The notes below the pieces were generated by a model. It saw only the letters and a program-made list of their open reading frames with translations, ran no database searches and was not told where the DNA came from. A stretch of DNA of 64,000 nucleotides from Solirubrum koreensis. GTDB taxonomy: Bacteria; Bacteroidota; Bacteroidia; Cytophagales; Hymenobacteraceae. The first letter of the stretch is position 1. The number at the start of each line of letters is the position of its first letter. The translations under genes and the position numbers were made by a program. This document shows positions 50,817 through 58,357 of the stretch, piece after piece. The stretch lies in the NCBI RefSeq assembly GCF_039541855.1, contig NZ_BAABHA010000015.1:124001-188000 (forward strand), read 5' to 3'.

Positions 50817-51626
50817 GAATCCAACCAGACAAAAGACACGCTAAACCAGCCCTGCGAGGCCGCCACAGTACTTTGACTGCTACTACAAGTTTATTAGATA
50901 TTTCAGAGAATAGCGTAGGCAAAAACCGGAAAGATATTAGATAAAAAAAAGAAAATAACGGTCCGCAGGTGGCTGGTACAGTTAAGGTTATAGCCTTTCG
51001 CCTCAGTATCGTACTCATCTCATTTGCTTGGCTGCACCAGTTGGAAGCGGGGGCCCATTGGGGGGCTTGTTATTCACGCTTGAGGCGCATGATAATATGT
51101 TGCTCCGCCATGCCGCTTGCGTGGTAGAAAGCATCGGCGCATACAACTGCCAATTCTAAGGAGTCCGCTTTGCAAGACCAATGCGCAGGACGGCCGATAA
51201 TGCTGTTCCCCGACCGCGGAACCTCGATTACGCTCCCTCGATTAAACGCAAGGCCGGTCCTAAGCAAACCCGCAGTAGGAGAATGGAGCGTGAATTAGAA
51301 TTGTGATGCTATCCATTAAAAGTGCAGCTCGGCTCTGTTGATTTGAGGGCTAGCTTGATTTGTGGTTTTTAATACAATTAGGCTTGACTTATAATAGGTT
51401 GTCATCGGTGGTGTGGTCAACATTAAATTTTTCAAAGCATTACATAAACTGAATATATTTATATTGACTATGGGTTGGGTTGCTTCTATAATTGGGTCGC
51501 TGTAGCAGCCGGCGCGGAAGAATTACTCAACCGGGGGCCGGCGGTAAACCAGCAATACGTGTGCACTCCTCCGGCACAGCCTTCGGGGGTACTTCTTTCC
51601 TTTCCCAATCCAATCTATTTACTTGT
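50817..51626. other. Gene-poor, AT-richer stretch upstream of the subtilase
   Basis: About 810 bp without a convincing gene. It is AT-rich near 51300-51480 (for example TTTAATACAATTAGG), unlike most of the window, and holds only the doubtful 51070-51267 frame. It may carry the subtilase promoter and remnants of older genes. Confidence 0.5.
51070..51267 (-). pseudogene. Doubtful 65-codon frame, possible gene remnant
   Basis: Open on the minus strand with a TTG start only. The segment CKADSLELAVVCADAFYHAS looks protein-like but I know no family. Either a decayed gene or chance. Confidence 0.2.
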
Positions 51627-53063
51627 ATGGAAACAACTAACAACACGTCGCGCAAGCGGTACATCGTTACCTATGTCGACCAAAACGCGGATTTCGCCCG
51701 TGCCGAGCAGATTTTGCACGTGCAGCCCGGTACTATTAAGGATGGAGTAAGTCTGCTGGAATCAGACAAACCGTTAACGGCAAAAGATGTGCTGCACTTC
51801 GACGGGCTGGGCTCCTCGTCGGTGGTGTTATCGGAAACCGAAGCCAAAAACCTCCGCCGCGACGACCAAGTGCTGGCTGTGGAGGAAGACCTGGAAGTAC
51901 ATGCGCTGGGCGTGGAAGACCTGCTAAGCGTACCCTCGGCACCCGCCTCGAACGGAGGCACGCAGTACTACGACCTAAACGACAGCAACGTTTACGACGG
52001 CCAGCTGGGCCTAGACGGCCCCACGCCCCAGCCCGTTACCAATGCACCCGATCAGGGTTTTCAGGCCGGTTATCAGCAAGCTTTAACCGATACCTATTCC
52101 CGGATGCTGGGCCAGCTGAACGCCATTTTTGGGGTAGCCCCCGCTGCGGCCGGCCCGGTGCCCTCGCCCGTGCCCGTTCGGCCTATCATCCCGGTGCGCC
52201 CCATCCTGCCTCCCCTCACCCCGCCTATTTTTCAGCAGCCCATTCCCTGGAACATTGCTATGGTAAAAGCGCCGCAGGCTTGGCCACGCACCCGCGGCCG
52301 CGGCATTAAGGTAGCCGTGCTCGATACCGGCATTGCCAGCCACCCCGATCTTATTATTTCGGGCGGGGCATCGTTCGTGCCCGGCGTAACCAGCTACCAC
52401 GACGGCCACGGCCACGGTACCCACTGCGCGGGCATTATTGGGGCCCGTAATAATTTCCTGGGCGTGGTGGGCGTGGCTCCACAGTGCAACGTGTACGCCG
52501 TTAAGGTGCTTAACGACGCGGGCAGCGGCCAGCTCAGCTGGATTTTGGCCGGCATGGCCTGGGCTCGGCAAAACGGCATGCAGGTAGTGTCCATGAGCTT
52601 GGGCTCGAACTCGGGTCCGGTGGTGGCCTACACCATTGCGGTGCAGCAACTGCTGGCCATGGGCTGCGTGGTGGTAGCTGCCGCCGGCAACAACGGGCCG
52701 GCGGGCACGGTAGGCGCGCCAGCCAACAGTCCCGGCGTAATTGCGGTGGGCGCCGTCGATCAGCACCGGGTAATTGCGCCGTTCTCCTCCCGCGGGGGAA
52801 CCGGCAACCAAGTCACCATTTCGGCGCCGGGGGTATCGGTGAATTCCACCCACCTCAGCAACGGCTACCGCAGCATGTCGGGCACCAGCATGGCGTGCCC
52901 GCACGTAGCCGGTGCCGCGGCGCTGGTGCGTATGCGCTACCCCACCTGGACGCCCGCCCAAATTACCCGGCGCCTGGTAACCACCGCCTCCGACCTGGGT
53001 TTCCCTGGTAACGACACCACCTACGGAGCCGGTCTGTTAAACTGCGACGCTGCCACCATGTAA
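51627..53063 (+). CDS. S8 subtilase with I9-like prodomain, without signal peptide
   Basis: 478 residues from the ATG at 51627. The catalytic triad is Asp233 (VAVLDTGIASHPDL), His263 (GHGTHCAGI) and Ser421 (GTSMACPHVAGAAALV), with oxyanion Asn355 (AAAGNNGP). Residues about 10-95 form an I9-type inhibitor prodomain (RYIVTYVDQNADFARAEQIL..., SSSVVLSETEAKNL, DQVLAVEEDLEVHAL). A Pro-rich linker (PVPSPVPVRPIIPVRPILPP) joins it to the protease. The N-terminus METTNNTSRKRY has no hydrophobic stretch, so export by Sec is unlikely; it may act inside the cell or leave by another route. A tiny gene resembling its prodomain follows. Confidence 0.88.
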   Translation: METTNNTSRKRYIVTYVDQNADFARAEQILHVQPGTIKDGVSLLESDKPLTAKDVLHFDGLGSSSVVLSETEAKNLRRDDQVLAVEEDLEVHALGVEDLLSVPSAPASNGGTQYYDLNDSNVYDGQLGLDGPTPQPVTNAPDQGFQAGYQQALTDTYSRMLGQLNAIFGVAPAAAGPVPSPVPVRPIIPVRPILPPLTPPIFQQPIPWNIAMVKAPQAWPRTRGRGIKVAVLDTGIASHPDLIISGGASFVPGVTSYHDGHGHGTHCAGIIGARNNFLGVVGVAPQCNVYAVKVLNDAGSGQLSWILAGMAWARQNGMQVVSMSLGSNSGPVVAYTIAVQQLLAMGCVVVAAAGNNGPAGTVGAPANSPGVIAVGAVDQHRVIAPFSSRGGTGNQVTISAPGVSVNSTHLSNGYRSMSGTSMACPHVAGAAALVRMRYPTWTPAQITRRLVTTASDLGFPGNDTTYGAGLLNCDAATM

Positions 53064-53100
53064 GGCCACGGCCGCGTTTATTTATACCTCACCAAAAACC

Positions 53101-53134
53101 GGCAGTTGGGAGCCGCCTCCCAACTGCCTGCTTG
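53101..53134 (+). terminator. Terminator between subtilase and I9-like gene
   Basis: 12-bp stem (53101-53112 with 53117-53128), 4-nt loop, then a T run (TGGTTTTTT). It sits only ~20-30 bp before the I9-like start codon, so that gene's mRNA must come from partial read-through or from a very short promoter. Confidence 0.75.
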
Positions 53135-53160
53135 GTTTTTTACCCTCGTTCCCAACTAAA

Positions 53161-53406
53161 ATGGCTGTAATAAGCGAAGAGGTGAAGCGCCAATGCGCCG
53201 CCAACCCCACCCAGCCGGTGCCCGTGGTGGTAACCACTGCCCATCCGCTGCAGGATGCGGCCCTAACCAACCTGCTGCAACCCATTCAAGGGTTAGATGG
53301 CATTTACAAGGGCCTGCTTACCCGGCAGCAGCTACAATCCCTGGAAAATAACCCGGCCGTGGCCAGCATTGAAGCCGACCTGGAAGTAAAGGCGCTTGAC
53401 GGTTAA
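53161..53406 (+). CDS. Stand-alone I9-like protease prodomain, candidate inhibitor
   Basis: 81 residues, no signal peptide. It resembles the end of the subtilase prodomain next door: its QLQSLENNPAVASIEADLEVKAL (about 57-79) parallels LRRDDQVLAVEEDLEVHAL of the protease (77-95), and PVPVVVTTAHPL (19-30) fits the first strand. Stand-alone I9 proteins such as yeast Pbi2 inhibit subtilases in trans. It lacks any enzyme motif. Called by similarity seen by eye; binding to the neighbouring protease is inferred. Confidence 0.7.
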   Translation: MAVISEEVKRQCAANPTQPVPVVVTTAHPLQDAALTNLLQPIQGLDGIYKGLLTRQQLQSLENNPAVASIEADLEVKALDG

Positions 53407-53473
53407 TAATGACTTTTCGAGGCCACGTTAATTCGCAGGCCCTTTTTCGCGGTGCTGGAATAGCTGCGGGAAA

Positions 53474-53500
53474 GGGCCTGCTGCGTGTAGCAGCAGGGCC
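53474..53500. terminator. Hairpin after the I9-like gene
   Basis: CCTGCTGC (53477-53484) pairs with GCAGCAGG (53490-53497), flanked by GGG and CC, and followed by an A run on the plus strand rather than a T run. Weak terminator or processing site. Confidence 0.4.
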
Positions 53501-53647
53501 GAAAAAAACCAAAATTCCATTAAGGCACTATTTATGCTATCAGACTGTTTGCCGCCGGTTTCGTACACACCGTTGGCGCAACGCCACCGTGGTGGTTACG
53601 CGTTACTGGCCAGGTCATTCCCTGCTATTCACTAACCTTTTCTGCTC

Positions 53648-53935
53648 ATGCCCAAACTACTCCTCTTGCTGCTGTTAGCAGCGCTGGCGTTCCTGGACCC
53701 CGCAGCGGCACTGGCTGCTCCGGCCAGCAGCGCGGCCACCAGCACCGAACTCGCCCTCGAAAGCACTGTCGGTATACCGCGGCCGCGCTACAAAAAATAC
53801 CGCGGCAACAGCCGCCGCAAGTACCGCCGCAACATATTCCGGAGGGCAGCGGCCAAGCGCCAAGCCAAGCAGAAAACCCAAGCCGCGCCGCGCCGCCGAG
53901 GAGTAATTACGGTAGAGCCGCCCGTGCGCAACTAA
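53648..53935 (+). CDS. Exported, highly cationic mini-protein, copy 1
   Basis: 95 residues. A strong signal peptide (KLLLLLLLAALAFLDPAAALAAP, cleavage about residue 24) is followed by a short neutral spacer, then a very basic tail: about 20 of the last 51 residues are Arg or Lys (RPRYKKYRGNSRRKYRR, PRRRGVITVEPPVRN). It shares the motif PRYK-x-YRGNSRRK and the end PR-x-GVI-x-V-x-x-P-x-RN with a paralogue at 56583-56882. No family known to me. Such proteins may bind DNA, RNA, lipopolysaccharide or other acidic polymers; this is inference. Confidence 0.7.
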   Translation: MPKLLLLLLLAALAFLDPAAALAAPASSAATSTELALESTVGIPRPRYKKYRGNSRRKYRRNIFRRAAAKRQAKQKTQAAPRRRGVITVEPPVRN

Positions 53936-53954
53936 TAAGTTTCACGCAGGTTTT

Positions 53955-54012
53955 GCCCAACGCCACACGGCCGCCCGTTTCAGCTGAAACGGGCGGCCGT
54001 GTGGCGTTGGGC
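53955..54012. repeat. Perfect 58-bp palindrome
   Basis: Two 29-bp arms are exact reverse complements with no loop at all (the centre falls between 53983 and 53984). It lies between the convergent cationic-protein and Vap-like genes and may act as a bidirectional terminator, although there is no clear T run. A long loopless palindrome is unusual in a stable chromosome. Confidence 0.7.
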
Positions 54013-54030
54013 TTGTGGGTACGGTCAGGC

Positions 54031-54513
54031 TTAGCTGAACCGGGTGCTGCTGCCGGGTTGTTTCCACTTCCCGTAACCGCCGCCCGTACCCTGAACCATG
54101 GAAACGGAGCTGGAGCAAAAGCTGCCCAGCAGGTTGCTGTGGCGGTCGAAGAAATTAACGGTTGCGTACGAAGAGGCAACGTGAAACTGCATGCCGGCGG
54201 TATGGCGGTAGAGTAGCTCTAGGTCGTTGGTGAAAATTTCTCCGTACAAGGCGCTGGCACCGGGCGGAGATATGCCGCCGCCTTTGCCTTCGAAGGTCTG
54301 CCCAGCCAATACACTCACCTGAAACTGCAGATAAAAGGCCATGCTCACCACATTGCCTTTGGCCGGGTAGGTGGTAGTAGTAGTAAGCATAGTATGCACG
54401 GCGGCATCTATCTGCTCGTCGGATAAAACCCCGCGCATTGCCGCGCGGAAATCTTCTGCCATGTGGTAACGCTTGGCTGAAAGACCACTGGCAATATAGG
54501 GGTTGGTACTCAT
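54031..54513 (-). CDS. VapA-like protein (Rhodococcus equi virulence-associated family)
   Basis: 160 residues from the ATG at 54513-54511. The part from about 50 to 150 resembles, by memory, the conserved beta-barrel domain of R. equi VapA: GNVVSMAFYLQFQV, FEGKGGGISPPGASALYGEIFTNDLELLY, VNFFDRHSNLLGSF and SVSMVQGTGGGYGKW correspond to the VapA pattern of G-x-V-V-S-A-L-V, GGL-x-I-P-G-A-G-A-x-x-G-T-L-F-T, INFFD-x-S-G-x-x-LG and GVGGGSGSW. VapA disturbs phagosome maturation in macrophages. Here there is no signal peptide; the first 45 residues are helical and acidic/polar. Convergent with the cationic mini-protein gene. Confidence 0.7.
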   Translation of the reverse strand: MSTNPYIASGLSAKRYHMAEDFRAAMRGVLSDEQIDAAVHTMLTTTTTYPAKGNVVSMAFYLQFQVSVLAGQTFEGKGGGISPPGASALYGEIFTNDLELLYRHTAGMQFHVASSYATVNFFDRHSNLLGSFCSSSVSMVQGTGGGYGKWKQPGSSTRFS

Positions 54514-54878
54514 GAGGGTAAAAGGTACACTTGTATGGGTGCTCAAACTTCGGCATTCCCTGAAAACGATGCCAGGAAGTGCGTCTTGCAAGTGTGACTT
54601 AAATAATTATGATTAAAATATGTACTATTCCTTTTTATTCGGTTTAAAGCATAGCTGGTGAGAGCAGTAAGGCTGGTGAAAGGCTCGACATGGGGCGGAG
54701 TTGTGACATTGGAACGCCTATTTATTTTAGGCCACTATACCTGTTATTCGTGGTGCCGGGATATCAGTTGTTCTCCTTCCAGGCAGTAGCGTACAATCGC
54801 CTTTCTGCCTGGCCCAATCAGCTTCTCGCCCCCACCCGCTACTTTGCGTAGAAAGAGCACAACCTCCACCGCAACCCT
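54514..54878. other. Intergenic region between the Vap-like gene and aspA
   Basis: 365 bp, AT-richer in its left part. It must contain the promoters of two divergent genes; a TACCTTTT sequence (leftward, 54520-54527) is a possible core for the Vap-like gene, but would give an almost leaderless mRNA. No other structure was seen. Confidence 0.4.
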
Positions 54879-56285
54879 ATGCAATCGACCCGGCTTGAGC
54901 ATGACTTTCTTGGTGAACGCGCCATCCCCGATGATGTTTACTACGGTATTCAGACCCTGCGGGCCCTGGAAAATTTCAACATCACCGGAATTCCGCTGCA
55001 CGCCGAGCCGCTGTTTGTAGAGGCCCTGGCCCACGTGAAAAAAGCCGCGGCGCTGGCCAACCGAGACCTGGGCGTACTCGACCCCGCATTAGCCGATTAC
55101 ATTGCGCGAGCTTGCGACCGGGTAGCGGCGGGTACGCTGAACACGCACTTTCCCACCGACATGATTCAGGGCGGGGCCGGCACCTCGGTGAACATGAACG
55201 CCAACGAGGTTATTGCCAACGTGGCCCTGGAGCTCATGGGCAAGCGTAAAGGCGACTACGATTTCTGCCACCCCAACAACCACGTCAACTGCTCGCAGTC
55301 GACCAACGATGCCTACCCCACGGCGTTCCGCATTGCGCTCAACAAAAAGCTGGTGGGGTACCGCAAAGCCTTGGAACTGCTGGCCGATGCTTTTGCCCAG
55401 AAAGGCGAAGAGTTTCGGAACGTGCTGAAAATGGGCCGTACCCAGCTCCAGGACGCCGTGCCCATGAGCATGGGCGACGAGTTTCACGCCTTTGCCACCA
55501 ACCTGCGCGAGGAGCTGCTGCGCATCGACGACAGCCGCACCCTCATTCGGGAAATTAACATGGGCGCCACCGCCATTGGCACCCGCGTAAACGCGCCCAC
55601 GGGCTATGCGGAGTTAGTAACCGAACACCTGCGCACCATTACCGGCCTGGACCTGGTGCTGGCCGGCGACTTGATTGAGGCCACTTACGACACCGGCGCC
55701 TACGTGCAACTCTCGGGGGTGCTGAAGCGCACGGCCGTGAAGCTTTCCAAAATCTGTAACGACCTGCGCCTGCTCTCGTCGGGGCCGCGGGCGGGCTTCT
55801 TCGAGATAAACCTGCCGCCGCTGCAGCCCGGGTCCAGCATCATGCCGGGCAAAGTAAATCCCGTAGTGCCGGAAGTAGTCAACCAAACGGCCTTCTACGT
55901 CATCGGTGCCGACCTCACCGTGACCATGGCCGCCGAGGCCGGGCAATTGCAGCTGAACGTGATGGAGCCGGTTATTTCCTTCGCCCTCTTTACCTCCATT
56001 TCCTACCTCACGCGCGCCTGCCACACCCTTTGCGACAAGTGCGTGGTGGGCATTACCGCCAACGCCGAGCGTGCCGAGCAGCTGGTGCGCAACAGCGTGG
56101 GCATCGTAACCCAGCTGAACCCCATTCTGGGCTATGAAGCCACCGCCGAAATTGCCAAAGAAGCCCTGCGAACCGGCAAATCGGTTTATGACATAGCGGT
56201 GGTAGAGCGTCGCTTGCTTACGCAGGCCAAATGGGAAGAAGTTTTCACGTTTGAAAACCTGATTCGGCCGCACTTCATTCAGTAA
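54879..56285 (+). CDS. aspA: Aspartate ammonia-lyase
   Basis: 468 residues, normal length. Converts L-aspartate to fumarate and ammonia. Landmarks are the N-terminal RLEHDFLGERAIPDDVYYGIQTLRALENF (5-33), the GGAGTSVNMNANEVIANVALE motif (about 98-118), HPNNHVNCSQSTNDAYPTAF (about 131-150), the superfamily signature SSIMPGKVNPVVPEVVNQ (about 321-338) with the catalytic loop Ser, and the C-terminal GKSVYDIAVVERRLLTQ. The PGKVNPV-V-P-E-V form distinguishes AspA from class II fumarase (PGKVNPTQCE). Ends at a 28-bp-stem hairpin. Confidence 0.93.
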   Translation: MQSTRLEHDFLGERAIPDDVYYGIQTLRALENFNITGIPLHAEPLFVEALAHVKKAAALANRDLGVLDPALADYIARACDRVAAGTLNTHFPTDMIQGGAGTSVNMNANEVIANVALELMGKRKGDYDFCHPNNHVNCSQSTNDAYPTAFRIALNKKLVGYRKALELLADAFAQKGEEFRNVLKMGRTQLQDAVPMSMGDEFHAFATNLREELLRIDDSRTLIREINMGATAIGTRVNAPTGYAELVTEHLRTITGLDLVLAGDLIEATYDTGAYVQLSGVLKRTAVKLSKICNDLRLLSSGPRAGFFEINLPPLQPGSSIMPGKVNPVVPEVVNQTAFYVIGADLTVTMAAEAGQLQLNVMEPVISFALFTSISYLTRACHTLCDKCVVGITANAERAEQLVRNSVGIVTQLNPILGYEATAEIAKEALRTGKSVYDIAVVERRLLTQAKWEEVFTFENLIRPHFIQ

Positions 56286-56297
56286 GGGCTTTACGAG

Positions 56298-56359
56298 CCA
56301 ACCGCAGCAGGCCGGCAACCGCACTTATTCCAGTGCGGTTGCCGGCCTGCTGCGGTTGG
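56298..56359. terminator. Long hairpin after aspA
   Basis: A 28-bp perfect stem (56298-56325 with 56332-56359) and a 6-nt loop, 12 bp after the aspA stop codon. No strong T run, but its stability suggests a terminator or 3'-end protecting structure. Confidence 0.75.
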
Positions 56360-56582
56360 GGCATTGGGGCAAAAGCGGAACGGCACAGGCCCTGCAATGT
56401 ATTGAATAGCCTAAATGGCATATTTGGCTGTGCTTGCAATATTATATTTTTAAAAAATTTAGATTTTCAGACATTTCTCAGATAAACCGCCTATATTTCA
56501 TCAGAAGCAAGGGTAGTCGTTGTACTATACACAGGTGCTTCTGGCGTTGATTTGATTCGAACCCTTTTTATTTCACATTCAC

Positions 56583-56882
56583 ATGGCAAAATTTCTACTC
56601 TTGCTGCTTTGCGCTTTGCTGGTGCTGGTAGACCCTGAAATGATTATGGCTGCTCCCTCGGTGGCGGCCGGACCTGCTTCCACCGAAGCAGCCGTTGGCA
56701 TGCCCGAGCCGCGCCCGCGCTACAAGCGTTACCGCGGAAACAGCCGCCGCAAGCGCGGACCTATCGCATCCATCAAGCGCTGGGGAGCCCGCCGCAAAAC
56801 TCGCCGTCACATCAAAGCCTTGCACCGCTCTACACCGCGTAAAGGGGTAATCAAAGTAGACCGCCCCATCCGCAACAAGTAA
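56583..56882 (+). CDS. Exported, highly cationic mini-protein, copy 2
   Basis: 99 residues. Signal peptide KFLLLLLCALLVLVDPEMIMAAP (cleavage about 24), spacer with STE-A-x-G-M-P, then a Lys/Arg-rich mature part: RPRYKRYRGNSRRKRGP, IKRWGARRKTRRHIKAL, TPRKGVIKVDRPIRNK. Shares with copy 1 the MxK-LLLLL start, DP and AAP in the signal peptide, STE, PRYK-x-YRGNSRRK and PR-x-GVI-x-V-x-x-P-x-RN. The middle part differs, adding Trp and His. Function unknown. Followed by a strong hairpin. Confidence 0.72.
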   Translation: MAKFLLLLLCALLVLVDPEMIMAAPSVAAGPASTEAAVGMPEPRPRYKRYRGNSRRKRGPIASIKRWGARRKTRRHIKALHRSTPRKGVIKVDRPIRNK

Positions 56883-56908
56883 GTCAAGCGTGGCTCCGGC
56901 CACCTGGT

Positions 56909-56960
56909 AAACGCAATTCGGGCGCGCATTCCAACGTGAATGCGCGCCCGATTTGCGTTT
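56909..56960. terminator. Terminator-like hairpin after cationic copy 2
   Basis: 23-bp stem with one mismatch (56909-56931 with 56938-56960), 6-nt loop, 27 bp after the stop codon. Confidence 0.75.
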
Positions 56961-57041
56961 AAACCACAGTGCTAGAGCAGCAAGATTGGCAGAGGAAAAG
57001 CATTCTGCATGCTGCACCCTGTGCCGAGCAAGCAAACATTA

Positions 57042-57431
57042 CTATTTCGGCTCCAGCAAGTCCCACAAATTGCCGTAAAGGTCGGAGAACACAGCCACGG
57101 TGCCATATGCTTCTTCCCGTGGCTTTTCCTTGAATTCTACGTGCCGAGCCAGCATCCGCTGGTAGTCGCGCCAGAAGTCGTTGGTATACAGAAACAGCAG
57201 CACCCGGCCGCCGGCCTGGTTACCGATGCAACGGTGCTGGGCGTCGTTGTCGGCCAGGGCCAGCAGCAGTGCACTACCGGTACCGCCCGACGGAGCCACC
57301 AGTACCCAGCGTTTGGTAGGGCTTAGCGGAGTATCCTCGAGCAGGGTGAAGCCCAGCTTGTGGGTATAAAAGGCAATGGCCGCGTCGTAGTCGGCAACCA
57401 ACAGGGTAAACTGAGCAATGCGCTGACTCAT
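57042..57431 (-). CDS. VOC-family protein
   Basis: 129 residues. Glyoxalase/bleomycin-resistance fold: RIAQFTLLVADYDAAIAFYTHKLGFTLLEDTPL (4-36), KRWVLVAPSGGTGSALLLA, GRVLLFLYTNDFWRDYQRML, and YGTVAVFSDLYGNLWDLLEPK at the end. The Glu in the last strand and a His/Gln in the first could bind a metal, but which substrate is not known. Its start overlaps the 96-aa gene's stop by 4 bp (ATGA), indicating translational coupling. Confidence 0.87.
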   Translation of the reverse strand: MSQRIAQFTLLVADYDAAIAFYTHKLGFTLLEDTPLSPTKRWVLVAPSGGTGSALLLALADNDAQHRCIGNQAGGRVLLFLYTNDFWRDYQRMLARHVEFKEKPREEAYGTVAVFSDLYGNLWDLLEPK

Positions 57432-57718
57432 GTGGTAGCGGGTTGCGAAGCAGCGGGCGAAGCGGGCAGGAGCGCATCGGCCATGACTTTCAGGTCGAGG
57501 TCGGCTACAAATCCGTCGGAGAGGGTGAGAATGGAGAACAGGTAGCGCCGGAGCTCATCGGAGTCGGGTTGGGGCTGGCGCAAGGCGGCTTGCACCAGGT
57601 GCAGCGACAAATCGGCGAGGATGAACTGCTTGCGTTGTACGGCATCGGGAGCCGACAGCGCGGCTGCTTCGGTAAGGGCGTGAGCCTGGCGGGCGAGTTG
57701 AAGAACGGCGTCGTGCAT
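57428..57718 (-). CDS. Hypothetical protein, 96 aa
   Basis: From the ATG at 57718-57716. All-helical by pattern (LQLARQAHALTEAAAL, VQRKQFILADLSLHLVQAALRQ, ELRRYLFSILTLSDGFVADLDLKVMADALL), no signal peptide. Stop codon overlaps the VOC start (ATGA). I do not recognise the family; the tight coupling hints at a linked role. Confidence 0.6.
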   Translation of the reverse strand: MHDAVLQLARQAHALTEAAALSAPDAVQRKQFILADLSLHLVQAALRQPQPDSDELRRYLFSILTLSDGFVADLDLKVMADALLPASPAASQPATT

Positions 57719-57762
57719 GCGGGCTACTGAAAGAAAAGCAGAAAGAAGGAGCGCCGACGATT

Positions 57763-58320
57763 CTAGGAGCCCGACGACGCGTGGCAAGTGTACACCGCAG
57801 TATCGAGAAACCGGTCCTGAAACCGGTAATCTTCCCGGAAGTATCCTTCGCGCACAAAACCGTGGCGCTCCAGCAGCTTAATCGAAGCCGTGTTGGCGGG
57901 GTCGAGCTTGGCCTCGATGGTGTGCAGCTGTAAGTCCTCGAAACCGAAGCGCAGCACCGCCGCTACGGCCTCGCTCATCAGGCCCTGGCCCCAGTGGTCG
58001 GGATGCAAACCATACCCGATTTCGGCCCGGTGGTGAGCGGGCTGCAGGTTCCAGAGGCAAATGGTGCCCAGCAACTCCACCGAAGGCGGTTGGCTCAGGC
58101 CCCAAGTAATGCCTTCGTTCCGGGCCTGCAAGTCGCTGAGTAAGGCCAAGTGCCGATGTGCCTGGTCCAGGCTGTGGTCCTTTTCCCGGGGAATGTAGCG
58201 CATCATGTCTTCGTTAGAGCGCGAAAACAGGATGGCCTCCGCATCGGAAGGTTGGAGCTGGCGCAACGTAAGACGCGGCGTGTGCAACGAAGGGAAAGGG
58301 GTGAGTTGAATGTGAAGCAT
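57763..58320 (-). CDS. GNAT acetyltransferase, RimJ/RimL type
   Basis: 185 residues. Features: LHTPRLTLRQLQPSDAEAILFSR (12-34), RNEGITWGLSQPPSVELLGTICLWNL, AEIGYGLHPDHWGQGLMSEAVAAVLRFGFEDLQLHTIEAKLDPANTASIKLLERHGFVREGYFRED with the acetyl-CoA loop (HWGQGLMSEA, R/Q-x-x-G-x-G/A type). Ribosomal-protein alanine N-acetyltransferases and similar enzymes share this set. Lies upstream of the 96-aa gene in the same direction. Confidence 0.88.
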   Translation of the reverse strand: MLHIQLTPFPSLHTPRLTLRQLQPSDAEAILFSRSNEDMMRYIPREKDHSLDQAHRHLALLSDLQARNEGITWGLSQPPSVELLGTICLWNLQPAHHRAEIGYGLHPDHWGQGLMSEAVAAVLRFGFEDLQLHTIEAKLDPANTASIKLLERHGFVREGYFREDYRFQDRFLDTAVYTCHASSGS

Positions 58321-58357
58321 GGCGGAAGAAGAGGCAAGGCAGCAAACTGAACCCGCG

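Noticed and set aside
51492..51626. Upstream extension of the subtilase
   Set aside because: Extra residues are Gly/Arg-rich with no signal peptide; the ATG at 51627 precedes the prodomain.
53409..53678. Open frame after the I9-like gene
   Set aside because: Overlaps a hairpin and the start of the cationic gene, Cys/Arg-rich end without a domain.
56555..56575. TGATTCGAACCC resembling a tRNA T-loop on the minus strand
   Set aside because: No acceptor, anticodon or D arms could be folded around it; only a chance match.
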